Below, one piece after another: positions 54,728 to 63,664 of a stretch of DNA of 64,000 nt. Positions within the stretch are counted from its first letter, which is position 1, and the number at the start of each line of letters is the position of its first letter. The notes under the pieces were generated by a model that was not told where the DNA came from, did no database searches, and saw only the letters and a program-made list of their open reading frames with translations. Made by a program: the position numbers and the translations under genes. The stretch spans positions 1-64,000 of the forward strand of contig NZ_JACVEW010000018.1 in the NCBI RefSeq assembly GCF_017776525.1, written 5' to 3'. Source of the stretch: Marinobacterium alkalitolerans. Lineage in GTDB: Bacteria > Pseudomonadota > Gammaproteobacteria > Pseudomonadales > Balneatricaceae.

Positions 54728-56938
54728 TCAGAGCGGCTGCAGGTTGGCGAACCCGACCACCAGCCACTTGCTGCCGACCTCTTCGAAATTGACCTGCACC
54801 CGTGCCTTGGGGCCGCTGCCTTCAAAGTTGGTGACCATGCCGGCACCAAACTTCGGATGCATCACGGCCTGTCCCAGACGCAAGTCGGTGCTGGGCACTT
54901 CGGCGCTGGAGAGGGAAGAGTTGCCACCAAACAGGCTGCTGCCGCCGTCGTTTTGGGCGCCATAGGGGCGGCGTACACTGGCGTTCAGACGAACCTCTTC
55001 CACCAGTTCGGCGGGGATTTCGTTGACGAAGCGGGACACCCGATTGAAGGTTTCCTTGCCATGCAGGCGGCGGGATTCGGCATAGGTCAGGTGCAGCTTC
55101 TGCATGGCACGGGTCAGGCCCACGTAGCACAGACGGCGCTCCTCCTCGAGGCGGCCCGGTTCTTCCACTGACATGCTGTGCGGGAACAGGCCTTCCTCCA
55201 TCCCGGCCAGGAATACCAGCGGGAACTCCAGCCCCTTGGCCGAGTGCAGTGTCATCAGCTGGACGCTGTCCGTGTGGATATCGGCCTGTGCCTCGCCGGC
55301 ATCCAGTGCGGCCTGATCGAGAAATGCGGCCAGCGGGGAGTTGAAGCCTTCCTCGTTGTCCTCTTCCCACTGCCCCATGAACTGGCGGGTAGCGTTGACC
55401 AGCTCTTCCAGGTTCTCGATGCGCGACTGGGCTTTCTCGCCCTTCTCTTTTTCGTGGTGCTGGATCAGCCCCGAATGTTCGATCACGTGCTCGGTCTGCT
55501 CGTGCAGCTCCACCTCGCGGGTATCGGCATCCAGTCGGTTGATCAGGTCGATAAAGGTCTGCAGCGCATTGTTGGCACGGGCCGGCAGGGTACGCAGCTC
55601 GGTAATTTCGTTGGCGGCACGCCACATGGAAACGTTCTCGCTGCGGGCATGCTCGCGAATGGCTTCTATGGTGCGGGTGCCGATGCCACGGGTGGGCACG
55701 TTGATGATCCGTTCCATCGCCGTGTCATCATCGCGGTTGGCCAGCAGGCGGAGGTAGGCCAGCGCGTTCTTGATCTCCAGGCGGTCGTAGAAGCGCTGAC
55801 CACCATAGATGCGGTAGGGCATGCCGGCACGGATCAGCATTTCCTCCAGTACACGAGACTGGGCGTTGGAACGGTACAGAATGGCAGACTCGTCCCGGCG
55901 GTTGCCGTCATCGACCCACTTCTGGATCTGGTCGACGATAAAGCGGGCTTCGTCCTGCTCGTTGAAGGCGCTGTAGAGGGAGATCGGCTCGCCGTCCCCC
56001 AGTTCGGTCCAGAGCTGTTTGCCCAGACGGCCGAAGTTGTTCTGAATCACCGCGTTGGCGGCCTGCAGAATGGTGCCGGTGGAACGGTAGTTCTGCTCCA
56101 GACGGATGGTTTCGGTGCCGGGGAAGTGCTCTTCCAGATGCTGAATATTCTCGATGCGAGCCCCGCGCCAGCCGTAGATCGACTGGTCGTCATCGCCCAC
56201 CGCCATCAGTTTGTCCTCACCCTCACACAGGAGACGCAGCCAGGCGTACTGAATGGCGTTGGTGTCCTGGAACTCGTCTACCAGCACGTAGCGGAAGCGT
56301 TCGCGGTAATGCTTCAACAGCTGAGGGGCGCGGTCGCGCAGCAGCTCCAGCGCACGCAGCAGCAGTTCGCCGAAGTCGATCATGCCGCCCCGCTCGCAGG
56401 CATCTTCGTAGGCTTCGTACACCCGAATCATCATGGTCTGGTAGGGGTCGCCGGTGCGCTCGATATGGGCGCTGCGCAGGCCTTCGTCTTTCTGTGCGTT
56501 GATGAACCACTGGAACTGGCGTGCCGGCCAGCGGCTGTCGTCCAGGTTCATCTCCTTGCACAACCGCTTCAGCAGGCGCAGCTGGTCGTCGCTGTCCATG
56601 ATCTGAAAGTTGTCGCGCAGCCCGGCATCACGCCAGTGGGCGCGCAGCAGTCGGTGCGCCAGACCGTGGAAGGTGCCGACCCACATCCCGTGCGTGTTGA
56701 TCCCCAGCAGGTGCTCGATACGCCCGCGCATCTCACGTGCGGCCTTGTTGGTAAAGGTGACCGCCATGATGGAATAGGGCGACAGGCCTTCGGTCTCGAT
56801 CAGCCAGGCGATGCGGTGAACCAGTACGCGGGTCTTGCCGGAGCCGGCACCTGCCAGTACCAGCAGGTTTTTCAGATCAGCGGTAACTGCCTGCCGCTGG
56901 GCGTCGTTGAGCGAGTCGATGATATGTGTAACGTCCAT
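54728..56938 (-). CDS. uvrD: DNA helicase II UvrD
   Basis: 736 aa. Walker A 'LAGAGSGKTRVLVHR' with Lys35, 'VDEFQDTNAIQ', 'AVGDDDQSIYGWRGA', 'RLEQNYRST', 'LMTLHSAKGLEFPLVFLAG', 'EERRLCYVGLTRAM' and the UvrD C-terminal Tudor-like domain ('GQAVMHPKFGAGMVTNFEG'). It unwinds DNA in mismatch and excision repair. A TATACT at about 57000 on the minus strand may be its -10. I saw no good LexA box. Confidence 0.97.
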   Translation of the reverse strand: MDVTHIIDSLNDAQRQAVTADLKNLLVLAGAGSGKTRVLVHRIAWLIETEGLSPYSIMAVTFTNKAAREMRGRIEHLLGINTHGMWVGTFHGLAHRLLRAHWRDAGLRDNFQIMDSDDQLRLLKRLCKEMNLDDSRWPARQFQWFINAQKDEGLRSAHIERTGDPYQTMMIRVYEAYEDACERGGMIDFGELLLRALELLRDRAPQLLKHYRERFRYVLVDEFQDTNAIQYAWLRLLCEGEDKLMAVGDDDQSIYGWRGARIENIQHLEEHFPGTETIRLEQNYRSTGTILQAANAVIQNNFGRLGKQLWTELGDGEPISLYSAFNEQDEARFIVDQIQKWVDDGNRRDESAILYRSNAQSRVLEEMLIRAGMPYRIYGGQRFYDRLEIKNALAYLRLLANRDDDTAMERIINVPTRGIGTRTIEAIREHARSENVSMWRAANEITELRTLPARANNALQTFIDLINRLDADTREVELHEQTEHVIEHSGLIQHHEKEKGEKAQSRIENLEELVNATRQFMGQWEEDNEEGFNSPLAAFLDQAALDAGEAQADIHTDSVQLMTLHSAKGLEFPLVFLAGMEEGLFPHSMSVEEPGRLEEERRLCYVGLTRAMQKLHLTYAESRRLHGKETFNRVSRFVNEIPAELVEEVRLNASVRRPYGAQNDGGSSLFGGNSSLSSAEVPSTDLRLGQAVMHPKFGAGMVTNFEGSGPKARVQVNFEEVGSKWLVVGFANLQPL

Positions 56939-57052
56939 GAGCCCTGCCGAATTGGAACCTGAGTTGAAACGTGAATCGCGAGCGGGAAAGCGGCCAGTAT
57001 ACCAGCCCGGGCCACCGAGTCTGAACCTCGGCCGCCCGGACAGGGGCTTACG

Positions 57053-58036
57053 TCAGCTGGTGCCGGTCAGATTGGCGGGCTGTTCGATGCGCTGCAGCAG
57101 AATGCGCCGGAACTCGTCCGGGTCTTTCAGGCGCATCTCGGCACCCTGACGGGATGCCTGCTCGATCCCCAGCCAGGGGATCAGCCGGGACAGCCAGAAA
57201 CGCATGGCGGCGGTGCGGGTCAGAGTGGGCCAGGCTGCGGCTTCCTCATCACTGAAGGCGCGCACGCTGGCGTAGGCCCGCGTGAGTGCCTGTTCCCGAG
57301 TCGGGTCGATGCGGCCCTGATCGTCGGTACACCAGTCGTTGGCAACGATGGCCAGATCAAACAGCAGGAACGCGGTGGCGGCGTTGTAGATATCCAGAAT
57401 GGCTTCCAGACGGTTATCCACAAACAGAGCGTTGTCGTGAAACAGGTCGCCGTGGATGGTGCCCAGCGGCAGCCCGAACGGCTTGTCACGCAGCTCATCG
57501 AACAGAGCGACTTCCTGCTGCAGCAGCTCGGCGTCTTCCGGCTTCAGCAGGTGGCGGATCGCCTGACTTTCGCGGCGCCACCAGAATACGCCACGCTGTG
57601 CCTGACGGCGCAGGTAGAACTCCTCGCCGGCCAGGTGAAAGCGGGCCAGTGCGGCGCCGATCTCGGCACAGTGCTCGGGCGAAATCGCATCGCGTGAGAC
57701 ATGGTGGCCATGAAAGCGCGGCTGAAAAAAGGCGGGCTTGCCACACAGCTGCTTCAGGGCGATGCCGTTGCGGTCCTTGATGGCGTAAGGGACAGGCACC
57801 TGTCTGGCCTGCAGCCACTGGCCCAGTTCGACGAAGAAGGGCATCTCCTCGTAGCTGAGTTCTTCAAACAGGGTCAGGACATAGTCGATCGACTGCCCAT
57901 CCTGTTCCAGCGTGACAAAGAAGTTGGAGTTCTCAATGCCGCCTTCGATACCGGTGAAATCAACCAGCTGCCCGATTGCGTAATCGTCGAGCAGGGCTTC
58001 AAGCTGGGGGCGGGTAATAGGGGTGTATACGGCCAA
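57053..58036 (-). CDS. thrB: Homoserine kinase ThrB (type II)
   Basis: 327 aa. 'YAIGQLVDFTGIEGGIENSNFFVTLEQDG', catalytic 'GTIHGDLFHDNALFVDN' and metal motif 'AILDIYNAATAFLLFDLAI'. It phosphorylates homoserine for threonine synthesis. Its position before a DUF2782 gene and polA matches Pseudomonas, so this is taken as the canonical copy; a paralogue lies at 21135-22073. Unlike the paralogue it has an insertion about residues 135-165. Confidence 0.92.
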   Translation of the reverse strand: MAVYTPITRPQLEALLDDYAIGQLVDFTGIEGGIENSNFFVTLEQDGQSIDYVLTLFEELSYEEMPFFVELGQWLQARQVPVPYAIKDRNGIALKQLCGKPAFFQPRFHGHHVSRDAISPEHCAEIGAALARFHLAGEEFYLRRQAQRGVFWWRRESQAIRHLLKPEDAELLQQEVALFDELRDKPFGLPLGTIHGDLFHDNALFVDNRLEAILDIYNAATAFLLFDLAIVANDWCTDDQGRIDPTREQALTRAYASVRAFSDEEAAAWPTLTRTAAMRFWLSRLIPWLGIEQASRQGAEMRLKDPDEFRRILLQRIEQPANLTGTS

Positions 58037-58042
58037 TGTCGG

Positions 58043-58324
58043 TTACCAGCGAAAGATGACCCATTTCGGAATCAGCAGCTGTGATTCCTCCACGCGAATC
58101 AGTTTTTGGGAGCCCTGAGCCGGTACCAGATAGTAGGGCTTGCCGCCCTTGGGTACCACCTTGATCTCCTTGAGCTGACCGTTGACGGTGTACTCGTAGT
58201 AGGTGTTGTCACCATCGTGGGTAATGGTGATTTCCGGCTCGGTCATGGCCGGGTCGTCTACCACTTCCGCCTGCGCCAGAGGCGACAGTGCCAGCAAGGT
58301 CGCCAGCGTCAATTTTTTCAGCAT
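58043..58324 (-). CDS. DUF2782 periplasmic protein
   Basis: 93 aa. Signal peptide about 1-19 (ends AQAE). Mature part has 'ITHDGDNTYYEYTVNGQLKEIKVVPKGGKPYYLV' and ends 'LIPKWVIFRW', the DUF2782 signature. Six bases upstream of thrB and divergent from polA, as in Pseudomonas. Function unknown. Confidence 0.92.
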   Translation of the reverse strand: MLKKLTLATLLALSPLAQAEVVDDPAMTEPEITITHDGDNTYYEYTVNGQLKEIKVVPKGGKPYYLVPAQGSQKLIRVEESQLLIPKWVIFRW

Positions 58325-58423
58325 GGTTGCGTCCCAATTGGTTACTCGGGGTCGAATTGTCTATGATTGTGGGCCTTGTCGCAGGCACGAACAACCCCTC
58401 GAAACAGATATATGGATACTCCC

Positions 58424-61168
58424 ATGAGCGAACAGCACGCCCCGGTCATTCTGGTGGATGGCTCCTCCTACCTTTACCGCGCCTTTTTTGCGTCTCAGCA
58501 AGCGGATCTGCGCACTGCCGATGGTACCCCGACGGGGGCGATCCGCGTGGTGACATCCATGCTCAAACGCCTGCTCAAGGATTATCCCGACAGCCCCGTG
58601 GCCGTTATCTTCGACGCCAAGGGCAAGACCTTTCGTGACGAGATCTATGCTGAGTATAAGTCACACCGTCCGCCCATGCCGGATGATCTGCGCACTCAGG
58701 TGGAGCCGATTCACGCCATTATTCGCGCCATGGGGCTTCCCCTGTTCGTGGAAGAGGGTGTTGAAGCCGATGATGTGATCGGAACGCTGGCGCGTCAGGC
58801 CAGTGAGTCCGGCCGTCCGGTGGTCATTTCCACTGGTGACAAGGACATGGCCCAGCTGGTGGATGAACATGTCACCCTGATCAACACCATGAACGACACC
58901 AAAATGGATGTGGCCGGGGTTGAAGAGAAGTTTGGCGTGCCGCCGCGTCTGGTGATCGATCTGCTGGCTCTGCAGGGTGACAAGGTCGACAACATTCCGG
59001 GCGTACCCGGCGTGGGTGAAAAGACCGCACTGGCGTTGCTGCAGGGTGTCGGTGGTATCAGCGACCTGTACGAAAATCTTGAGAAAATCCCCGCGCTGGG
59101 TTTCCGCGGTGCCAAGTCGATGCCGAAAAAACTGGAGGAGCACCGGGAAGCGGCCGAGCTTTCCTATCTGCTGGCCACGATCAAAACGGATGTGCCGCTG
59201 CATATTTCACTGCACGATATCACCCTGCCCGAGCCTGAGCCGGACCAGCTGCTGGAGCTGTTCAAGCAGTTTGAATTCAAAAGCTGGGTGCGCGAACTGG
59301 AAGCGGGCGATGCCGAAGAGCTGGGTGCTGACGAACCGGTGGCGACAGAGGATGCCATCGAGACCGAATATGACACCGTGCTGACGCAGGCGGCGCTCGA
59401 TGCCTGGCTGGACCGGCTCAAGGCCGCCGGCGAGTTTGCCTTCGACACCGAAACCACCAGCCTCAATTACATGGAGGCGCAGCTGGTAGGGGTTTCCTTC
59501 TCGGTTGAACCAGGCAAGGCTGCCTATGTGCCGCTGGCGCATGATTACATGGGCGCGCCCGAGCAGCTGAATCGTGATGCGGTGCTGGCACAGTTGAAGC
59601 CACTGCTGGAAGATCCGGCGCTGAAGAAGATCGGTCAGCACATCAAGTATGACATGAACGTGCTGCGTCACTACGGCATTGAGCTGCAGGGCATCGGGGC
59701 CGACACCATGCTGGAGTCCTATGTGCTCAACTCCACGGCCAGCCGTCACGATATGGATACGCTGGCGGATCGGCATCTCGGTGTGACCACCACCAGTTTT
59801 GAGGCCATTGCCGGCAAGGGCAAGAAGCAGCTCACCTTCAACCAGATTGAGCTGGAACAGGCCGCGCCTTACGCTGCCGAAGATGCCGATATCACCTTGC
59901 GCCTGCACCAGAAGCTACAGCCGCAGCTGGCCGCCGAAGGTGAGCTGTTGAAGGTCTTTGAGCAGATTGAGCGCCCGCTGATTCCGGTGTTGTCACGCAT
60001 GGAGTACCGCGGGGCCCTGATTGATGCCGGCATTCTGGGTAAGCAAAGTCGGGAGCTGGAGCAGCGTCTGGGGGAAATTCAGCGTGAGGCGTTTGAGTTG
60101 GCCGGAGAGGAGTTCAACCTCAACTCGACCAAGCAGCTGCAGGCGATCCTGTTCGACAAGATGGGCCTGCCGGTGAAGAAGAAAACGCCCAAGGGAGCAC
60201 CGTCCACTGCTGAAGAGGTCTTGCAGGAGCTGGCGCTGGATTACCCGCTGCCCAAGCTGCTGATTGAGCAGCGTGGCCTGAGCAAGCTCAAGAGCACCTA
60301 TACCGACAAGCTGCCTCAGATGATCAATCCGAAGACGGGTCGTATTCACACCTCCTATCATCAGGCGGTGACCGCCACGGGCCGCCTGTCGTCGTCCGAA
60401 CCCAACCTGCAGAACATACCGGTGCGCACCCCGGAAGGACGACGCATTCGCAATGCCTTTATCGCGCCGAAGGGTTACAAGATCGTCGCGGCAGATTATT
60501 CACAGATCGAGCTGCGCATCATGGCGCACCTGTCGGGCGATGAGGGGCTGTTGAATGCCTTCCGTCACGGCGAAGATATCCACAAGGCAACGGCGGCCGA
60601 GGTGTTTAGCACCAGTGTGGATAAGGTTACCTCTGACCAGCGCCGCAGTGCCAAGGCTATCAACTTTGGCCTGATCTACGGCATGTCGGCCTTTGGTCTG
60701 GCCAAGCAGCTGGGCATCGGCAACAAGGAAGCGGGCACCTATATCGACCACTACTTCGCCACCTACCCGGGGGTGCAGCGCTACATGGATGAGACGCGTG
60801 CGCAGGCACGGGATCAGGGGTATGTCGAAACCCTGTTTGGACGCCGCCTCTATCTGCCGGATATCAACAACCGTAATCCCATGAAGCGTCAGGCCGCCGA
60901 GCGTACGGCCATTAACGCGCCCATGCAGGGGACCGCTGCGGATATCATCAAGTGGGCCATGATTGCCGTGGATAACTGGCTGGAGCAGGGCGAGATGGAT
61001 GCCCGCATGATCATGCAGGTCCACGATGAACTGATTTTCGAAGTGCGCGAGACGGAAGTGGATAACTTCTGTGAGCAGCTCAAGCCGTTGATGGAGAATG
61101 CGGCCGAGCTGGCCGTGCCTTTGCTGGTAGATGCAGGAGTCGGGGATAACTGGGAACAGGCGCACTGA
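58424..61168 (+). CDS. polA: DNA polymerase I
   Basis: 914 aa from the ATG at 58424; an ATG four codons earlier is possible, neither has a strong ribosome site. 5'-3' exonuclease about 1-290 ('[18 protein letters not shown]', '[18 protein letters not shown]'). Proofreading domain about 315-500 with intact '[13 protein letters not shown]'. Polymerase about 530-914 with '[18 protein letters not shown]', '[20 protein letters not shown]' and '[10 protein letters not shown]'. It fills gaps in repair and removes RNA primers. Confidence 0.97.
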   Translation: MSEQHAPVILVDGSSYLYRAFFASQQADLRTADGTPTGAIRVVTSMLKRLLKDYPDSPVAVIFDAKGKTFRDEIYAEYKSHRPPMPDDLRTQVEPIHAIIRAMGLPLFVEEGVEADDVIGTLARQASESGRPVVISTGDKDMAQLVDEHVTLINTMNDTKMDVAGVEEKFGVPPRLVIDLLALQGDKVDNIPGVPGVGEKTALALLQGVGGISDLYENLEKIPALGFRGAKSMPKKLEEHREAAELSYLLATIKTDVPLHISLHDITLPEPEPDQLLELFKQFEFKSWVRELEAGDAEELGADEPVATEDAIETEYDTVLTQAALDAWLDRLKAAGEFAFDTETTSLNYMEAQLVGVSFSVEPGKAAYVPLAHDYMGAPEQLNRDAVLAQLKPLLEDPALKKIGQHIKYDMNVLRHYGIELQGIGADTMLESYVLNSTASRHDMDTLADRHLGVTTTSFEAIAGKGKKQLTFNQIELEQAAPYAAEDADITLRLHQKLQPQLAAEGELLKVFEQIERPLIPVLSRMEYRGALIDAGILGKQSRELEQRLGEIQREAFELAGEEFNLNSTKQLQAILFDKMGLPVKKKTPKGAPSTAEEVLQELALDYPLPKLLIEQRGLSKLKSTYTDKLPQMINPKTGRIHTSYHQAVTATGRLSSSEPNLQNIPVRTPEGRRIRNAFIAPKGYKIVAADYSQIELRIMAHLSGDEGLLNAFRHGEDIHKATAAEVFSTSVDKVTSDQRRSAKAINFGLIYGMSAFGLAKQLGIGNKEAGTYIDHYFATYPGVQRYMDETRAQARDQGYVETLFGRRLYLPDINNRNPMKRQAAERTAINAPMQGTAADIIKWAMIAVDNWLEQGEMDARMIMQVHDELIFEVRETEVDNFCEQLKPLMENAAELAVPLLVDAGVGDNWEQAH

Positions 61169-61187
61169 TCTTTTTTTGATCAGTTGT

Positions 61188-61213
61188 GAACTTTTCCCGA
61201 TTTGCCTGTCTCA
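61188..61213 (+). promoter_or_regulatory. Sigma-E/AlgU-like promoter downstream of polA
   Basis: GAACTT (61188-61193), 15 bases, then TCTCA (61209-61213), close to the extracytoplasmic-stress sigma consensus GAACTT-N16-TCTGA. It precedes the structured RNA region. Upstream, CTGATC-T7-GATCAG (61165-61183) around the polA stop may end the polA transcript. Confidence 0.55.
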
Positions 61214-61215
61214 AG

Positions 61216-61326
61216 AGATGAGCCATCCATAAAAAGTCCATTGTCGTGCCAGCGTGGACGATGGCTCATCTGTCATGACATCTTGCCCCGGCCAGGGTTT
61301 CCCCTTCTCCAGCCGGGGTTTTCTTA
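61216..61326 (+). ncRNA. Probable small RNA in the spf/ErsA position (polA-engB gap)
   Basis: A perfect 12-bp inverted repeat AGATGAGCCATC (61216-61227) / GATGGCTCATCT (61260-61271) encloses a nested pair GTCCA (61236-61240) / TGGAC (61255-61259). An unpaired stretch with the palindrome TGTCATGACA (61271-61280) follows, then a rho-independent terminator. A sigma-E-type promoter lies just upstream. Spot 42 of E. coli and ErsA of Pseudomonas occupy this same gap, and ErsA is made from an AlgU promoter. Predicted size is about 105-110 bases, with the start near 61218-61220. Identity with ErsA is inferred from position, promoter and layout. Confidence 0.72.
61286..61326 (+). terminator. Terminator of the probable small RNA
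   Basis: CCCCGGC (61286-61292) pairs with GCCGGGG (61312-61318) around a 19-base loop, followed by TTTTCTTAT. It would also provide the U-rich tail used by Hfq-dependent RNAs. Confidence 0.75.
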
Positions 61327-61331
61327 TGGTG

Positions 61332-61979
61332 TCAGTCCAGCTCCGCTTCAGCTGACTCAACGTCGGCCAGCAGCCAGGTGTTCAGACGCTGGCGCAGCTG
61401 ATCGACGCCTGTTCCCTTGAGCGCCGAGAAGGTTTGCACACTCACATTGTCGCCCAATCGCTCTTTCAGGGTTTTCTTCACCTGCAGCAGGGTATTCTGC
61501 GCCGGGCCGCGCTTGAGCTTGTCGGCCTTGGTCAGCAGCACGTGCAGAGGAATGCCCGTGGCTTCACACCAGTCCACCATCATCTGGTCGAATTCTTTCA
61601 TCGGATGGCGCACGTCCATCACCAGCACCACTCCGCGCAGGCTTTCCCTGTGCTGCAGGTAGGCGTCCAGGTGACGCTGCCAGTGCTGTTTCATGGCGAT
61701 TGGCACTTTGGCGTAGCCATAGCCCGGCAGGTCGACAATCTTCAGACCTTCCACATTGAGGCTGAAGAAGTTGATCAACTGGGTGCGACCGGGGGTTTTG
61801 GAGGTGCGCGCCAGGCTATTCTGCTGGGTCAATGCGTTGATGGCGCTTGACTTGCCCGCATTGGAGCGACCGGCAAAGGCCACTTCGGCGCCTTCATCGG
61901 GTGGGCACTGATCCAGGCGCGAAGCACTGATTTCAAAGCGGGCAAGATTGTAATGGATGACAGGCTCTGACATTGACAT
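61332..61979 (-). CDS. engB: Ribosome biogenesis GTPase EngB/YihA
   Basis: 215 aa from the ATG at 61977-61979; a GTG seven codons earlier and an ATG two codons later are alternatives. P-loop '[18 protein letters not shown]', '[14 protein letters not shown]', G3 '[13 protein letters not shown]', G4 '[11 protein letters not shown]', and G5-like '[11 protein letters not shown]'. It is needed for large-subunit assembly in other bacteria. Convergent with polA and the small RNA. Confidence 0.95.
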   Translation of the reverse strand: MSMSEPVIHYNLARFEISASRLDQCPPDEGAEVAFAGRSNAGKSSAINALTQQNSLARTSKTPGRTQLINFFSLNVEGLKIVDLPGYGYAKVPIAMKQHWQRHLDAYLQHRESLRGVVLVMDVRHPMKEFDQMMVDWCEATGIPLHVLLTKADKLKRGPAQNTLLQVKKTLKERLGDNVSVQTFSALKGTGVDQLRQRLNTWLLADVESAEAELD

Positions 61980-62040
61980 GATGCAGGACTCGGTGGACAC
62001 AAACTGAACATATCCGTTCCAGTTTGTGGGGATATTGGTT

Positions 62041-62046
62041 TATAAT
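62041..62046 (+). promoter_or_regulatory. Likely -10 of the cytochrome c4 gene
   Basis: TATAAT at 62041-62046, with TTCCAG 18 bases upstream as a weak -35. The transcript would have a leader of about 125 bases before the c4 ATG at 62180. Confidence 0.45.
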
Positions 62047-62179
62047 GCCGCCAATTTTACCCGCGAACCGAGTCTGTCTCCAGTCAGGGTAATAGTGGAA
62101 ATTGGCCGTTCCGGTTGCGTTGATGCCCAACCCGCCGGAATATATACACATTTCGTCAAGCAAGAGTCTGGGTTAGTCA

Positions 62180-62782
62180 ATGAACAAACTACTGATCAGC
62201 TTATTGGTAAGCATCGGCCTCACCGGCGTCGCTCACGCGGCAGGTGATGCGGCTGCAGGCCAGGCCAAGACTGCCACATGTGCAGCTTGCCACAGCGCGG
62301 ATGGCAACAGTGTTGTCGGTAACTTCCCGAAACTGGCTGGACAGGGTGAAAAATACCTGCTGAAACAGCTGAATGATATCAAGAGCGGTGCGCGAGTCGT
62401 GCCCGAAATGACCGGCATGCTGAACAACATGAGCGAGCAGGACCTGGCGGATATCGCCGCGTTCTTCGCCAGCAAGAAAACGCAGCTGGGTCAGGCGGCT
62501 GAAGATCAGATCGAGCTGGGCCAGAAAATCTGGCGTGCAGGGGTTGCCGAGAAAGGTGTTGCTGCCTGTACCGCTTGTCACGGCCCGACCGGCAATGGCA
62601 TCGACAGCGCGGCTTACCCGAAACTGAGCGGCCAGCACGCCCAGTACGTCGAGTCGACTCTGAACAAGTTCGCCAAGGGTGAGCGTGAAAACGATCCGGC
62701 GAGCATGATGCGTGATATCGCATCCAAGATGAGCGCGCAGGAGATGAAGGCGGTATCCCAGTACGTGCAGGGTCTGCACTGA
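62180..62782 (+). CDS. Dihaem cytochrome c4
   Basis: 200 aa. Signal peptide about 1-20 (ends AHAAG). Two similar c-type domains with haem motifs CAACH (about 34-38) and CTACH (about 130-134); axial methionines in 'VPEMTGMLNN' and 'DPASMMRDIA'. Periplasmic electron donor, often to cbb3-type oxidases. polA-engB-c4-dsbA order matches Pseudomonas. Confidence 0.95.
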   Translation: MNKLLISLLVSIGLTGVAHAAGDAAAGQAKTATCAACHSADGNSVVGNFPKLAGQGEKYLLKQLNDIKSGARVVPEMTGMLNNMSEQDLADIAAFFASKKTQLGQAAEDQIELGQKIWRAGVAEKGVAACTACHGPTGNGIDSAAYPKLSGQHAQYVESTLNKFAKGERENDPASMMRDIASKMSAQEMKAVSQYVQGLH

Positions 62783-62809
62783 TCCGCGATCGTCATCTGT
62801 GATGAAAAG

Positions 62810-62832
62810 GGCAGCTTCGGCTGCCTTTTTTG
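62810..62832 (+). terminator. Terminator after cytochrome c4
   Basis: GGCAGC-TTCG-GCTGCC, a UUCG tetraloop hairpin, followed by TTTTTTG. It starts 28 bases after the stop codon. Confidence 0.9.
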
Positions 62833-62920
62833 TCTCTGCTCCCGGCGATGATCATAATGAACTAACCGGGCCTGATGGCGGTCTATTCGCGACAAAGCAT
62901 CAACCCATAAGGAAGCACCT

Positions 62921-63547
62921 ATGTTGAAGAAATGGTTTGCGGCCCTGAGTCTGGCCCTGCTGGCGTCAGTCACTGCTCAGGCAGAAGAGTACCGTGCCAA
63001 TGTGCACTATTTTGAACTGCCGTTCCCGGTCAAGACCCAGTCTGAAGAGACCATCGAAGTAACGGAAGCCTTTGGCTATCTGTGTCCTCACTGCAACTCG
63101 TTTGAGCCGCTGCTCTCGAATTGGCGCAAGGCACAGCCTGAGGATGTCAGCTTTGTCGGGCTGCCGGTCGTGTTTGGCCGTAGCTGGGAGCCGCTGGCGC
63201 GTGCCTACTATGTAGCGGAGTTGTCCGATAAGGTTGAGGACACACACCAGGCGATGTTTGATGCCATTCATCTGCAGCGCAAGCGCTTCCGCGGCGAGGA
63301 TGATCTGGCCGGCTTTTATGCCGATTTCGGACTGCCGGAAGACAAGTTCAAGAAGCTGTATGACTCCTTTGCGGTTAACATGAAGCTCAAGCAGGGTGAG
63401 GCCAAGCTGCGCGGCTACGAAGTGACCGGCGTACCGGCCATGGTTGTTAACGGCAAATACCGCGTGACGGCCCAGTCAGCCGGTGGACACAAGCAGATGC
63501 TGGACGTGGTCGACTACCTGGTTGAAAAAGAGCGTGCCGCGCAATAA
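62921..63547 (+). CDS. dsbA: Thiol:disulfide interchange protein DsbA
   Basis: 208 aa. Signal peptide about 1-21 (ends AQAE). Active site C55PHC58 in 'AFGYLCPHCNSFEPL', helical insertion about 85-160, cis-proline loop 'EVTGVPAMVVNGKY'. It forms disulphides in exported proteins; possible clients in this window include the cytochrome c5 with its extra cysteine pairs. Confidence 0.95.
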   Translation: MLKKWFAALSLALLASVTAQAEEYRANVHYFELPFPVKTQSEETIEVTEAFGYLCPHCNSFEPLLSNWRKAQPEDVSFVGLPVVFGRSWEPLARAYYVAELSDKVEDTHQAMFDAIHLQRKRFRGEDDLAGFYADFGLPEDKFKKLYDSFAVNMKLKQGEAKLRGYEVTGVPAMVVNGKYRVTAQSAGGHKQMLDVVDYLVEKERAAQ

Positions 63548-63570
63548 ACGCAGCATTGATCTGAGTTCCG

Positions 63571-63597
63571 AAACCGCCGTTTACGGCGGTTTTCGTT
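63571..63597 (+). terminator. Terminator after dsbA
   Basis: Perfect 10-bp stem AAACCGCCGT/ACGGCGGTTT with a two-base gap, followed by TCGTTTCC. It starts 24 bases after the dsbA stop. Confidence 0.85.
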
Positions 63598-63664
63598 TCC
63601 AATTGCCGGCACAAGCGAATATGCTTAAATACCGGAAATGTTAGGCACGGTTAAAAGGGGACCC

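Noticed and set aside
55178..56962. Long frame (594 codons) antisense to uvrD
   Set aside because: Fully opposite a strongly recognised gene. Its length is explained by codon bias of the sense strand, and no ribosome site or domain is seen.
56939..57052. LexA box and hairpin upstream of uvrD
   Set aside because: No CTG-N10-CAG match. The GC-rich inverted repeat at 57007-57039 has no T-run and overlaps the likely uvrD promoter, so neither an SOS box nor a thrB terminator is claimed.
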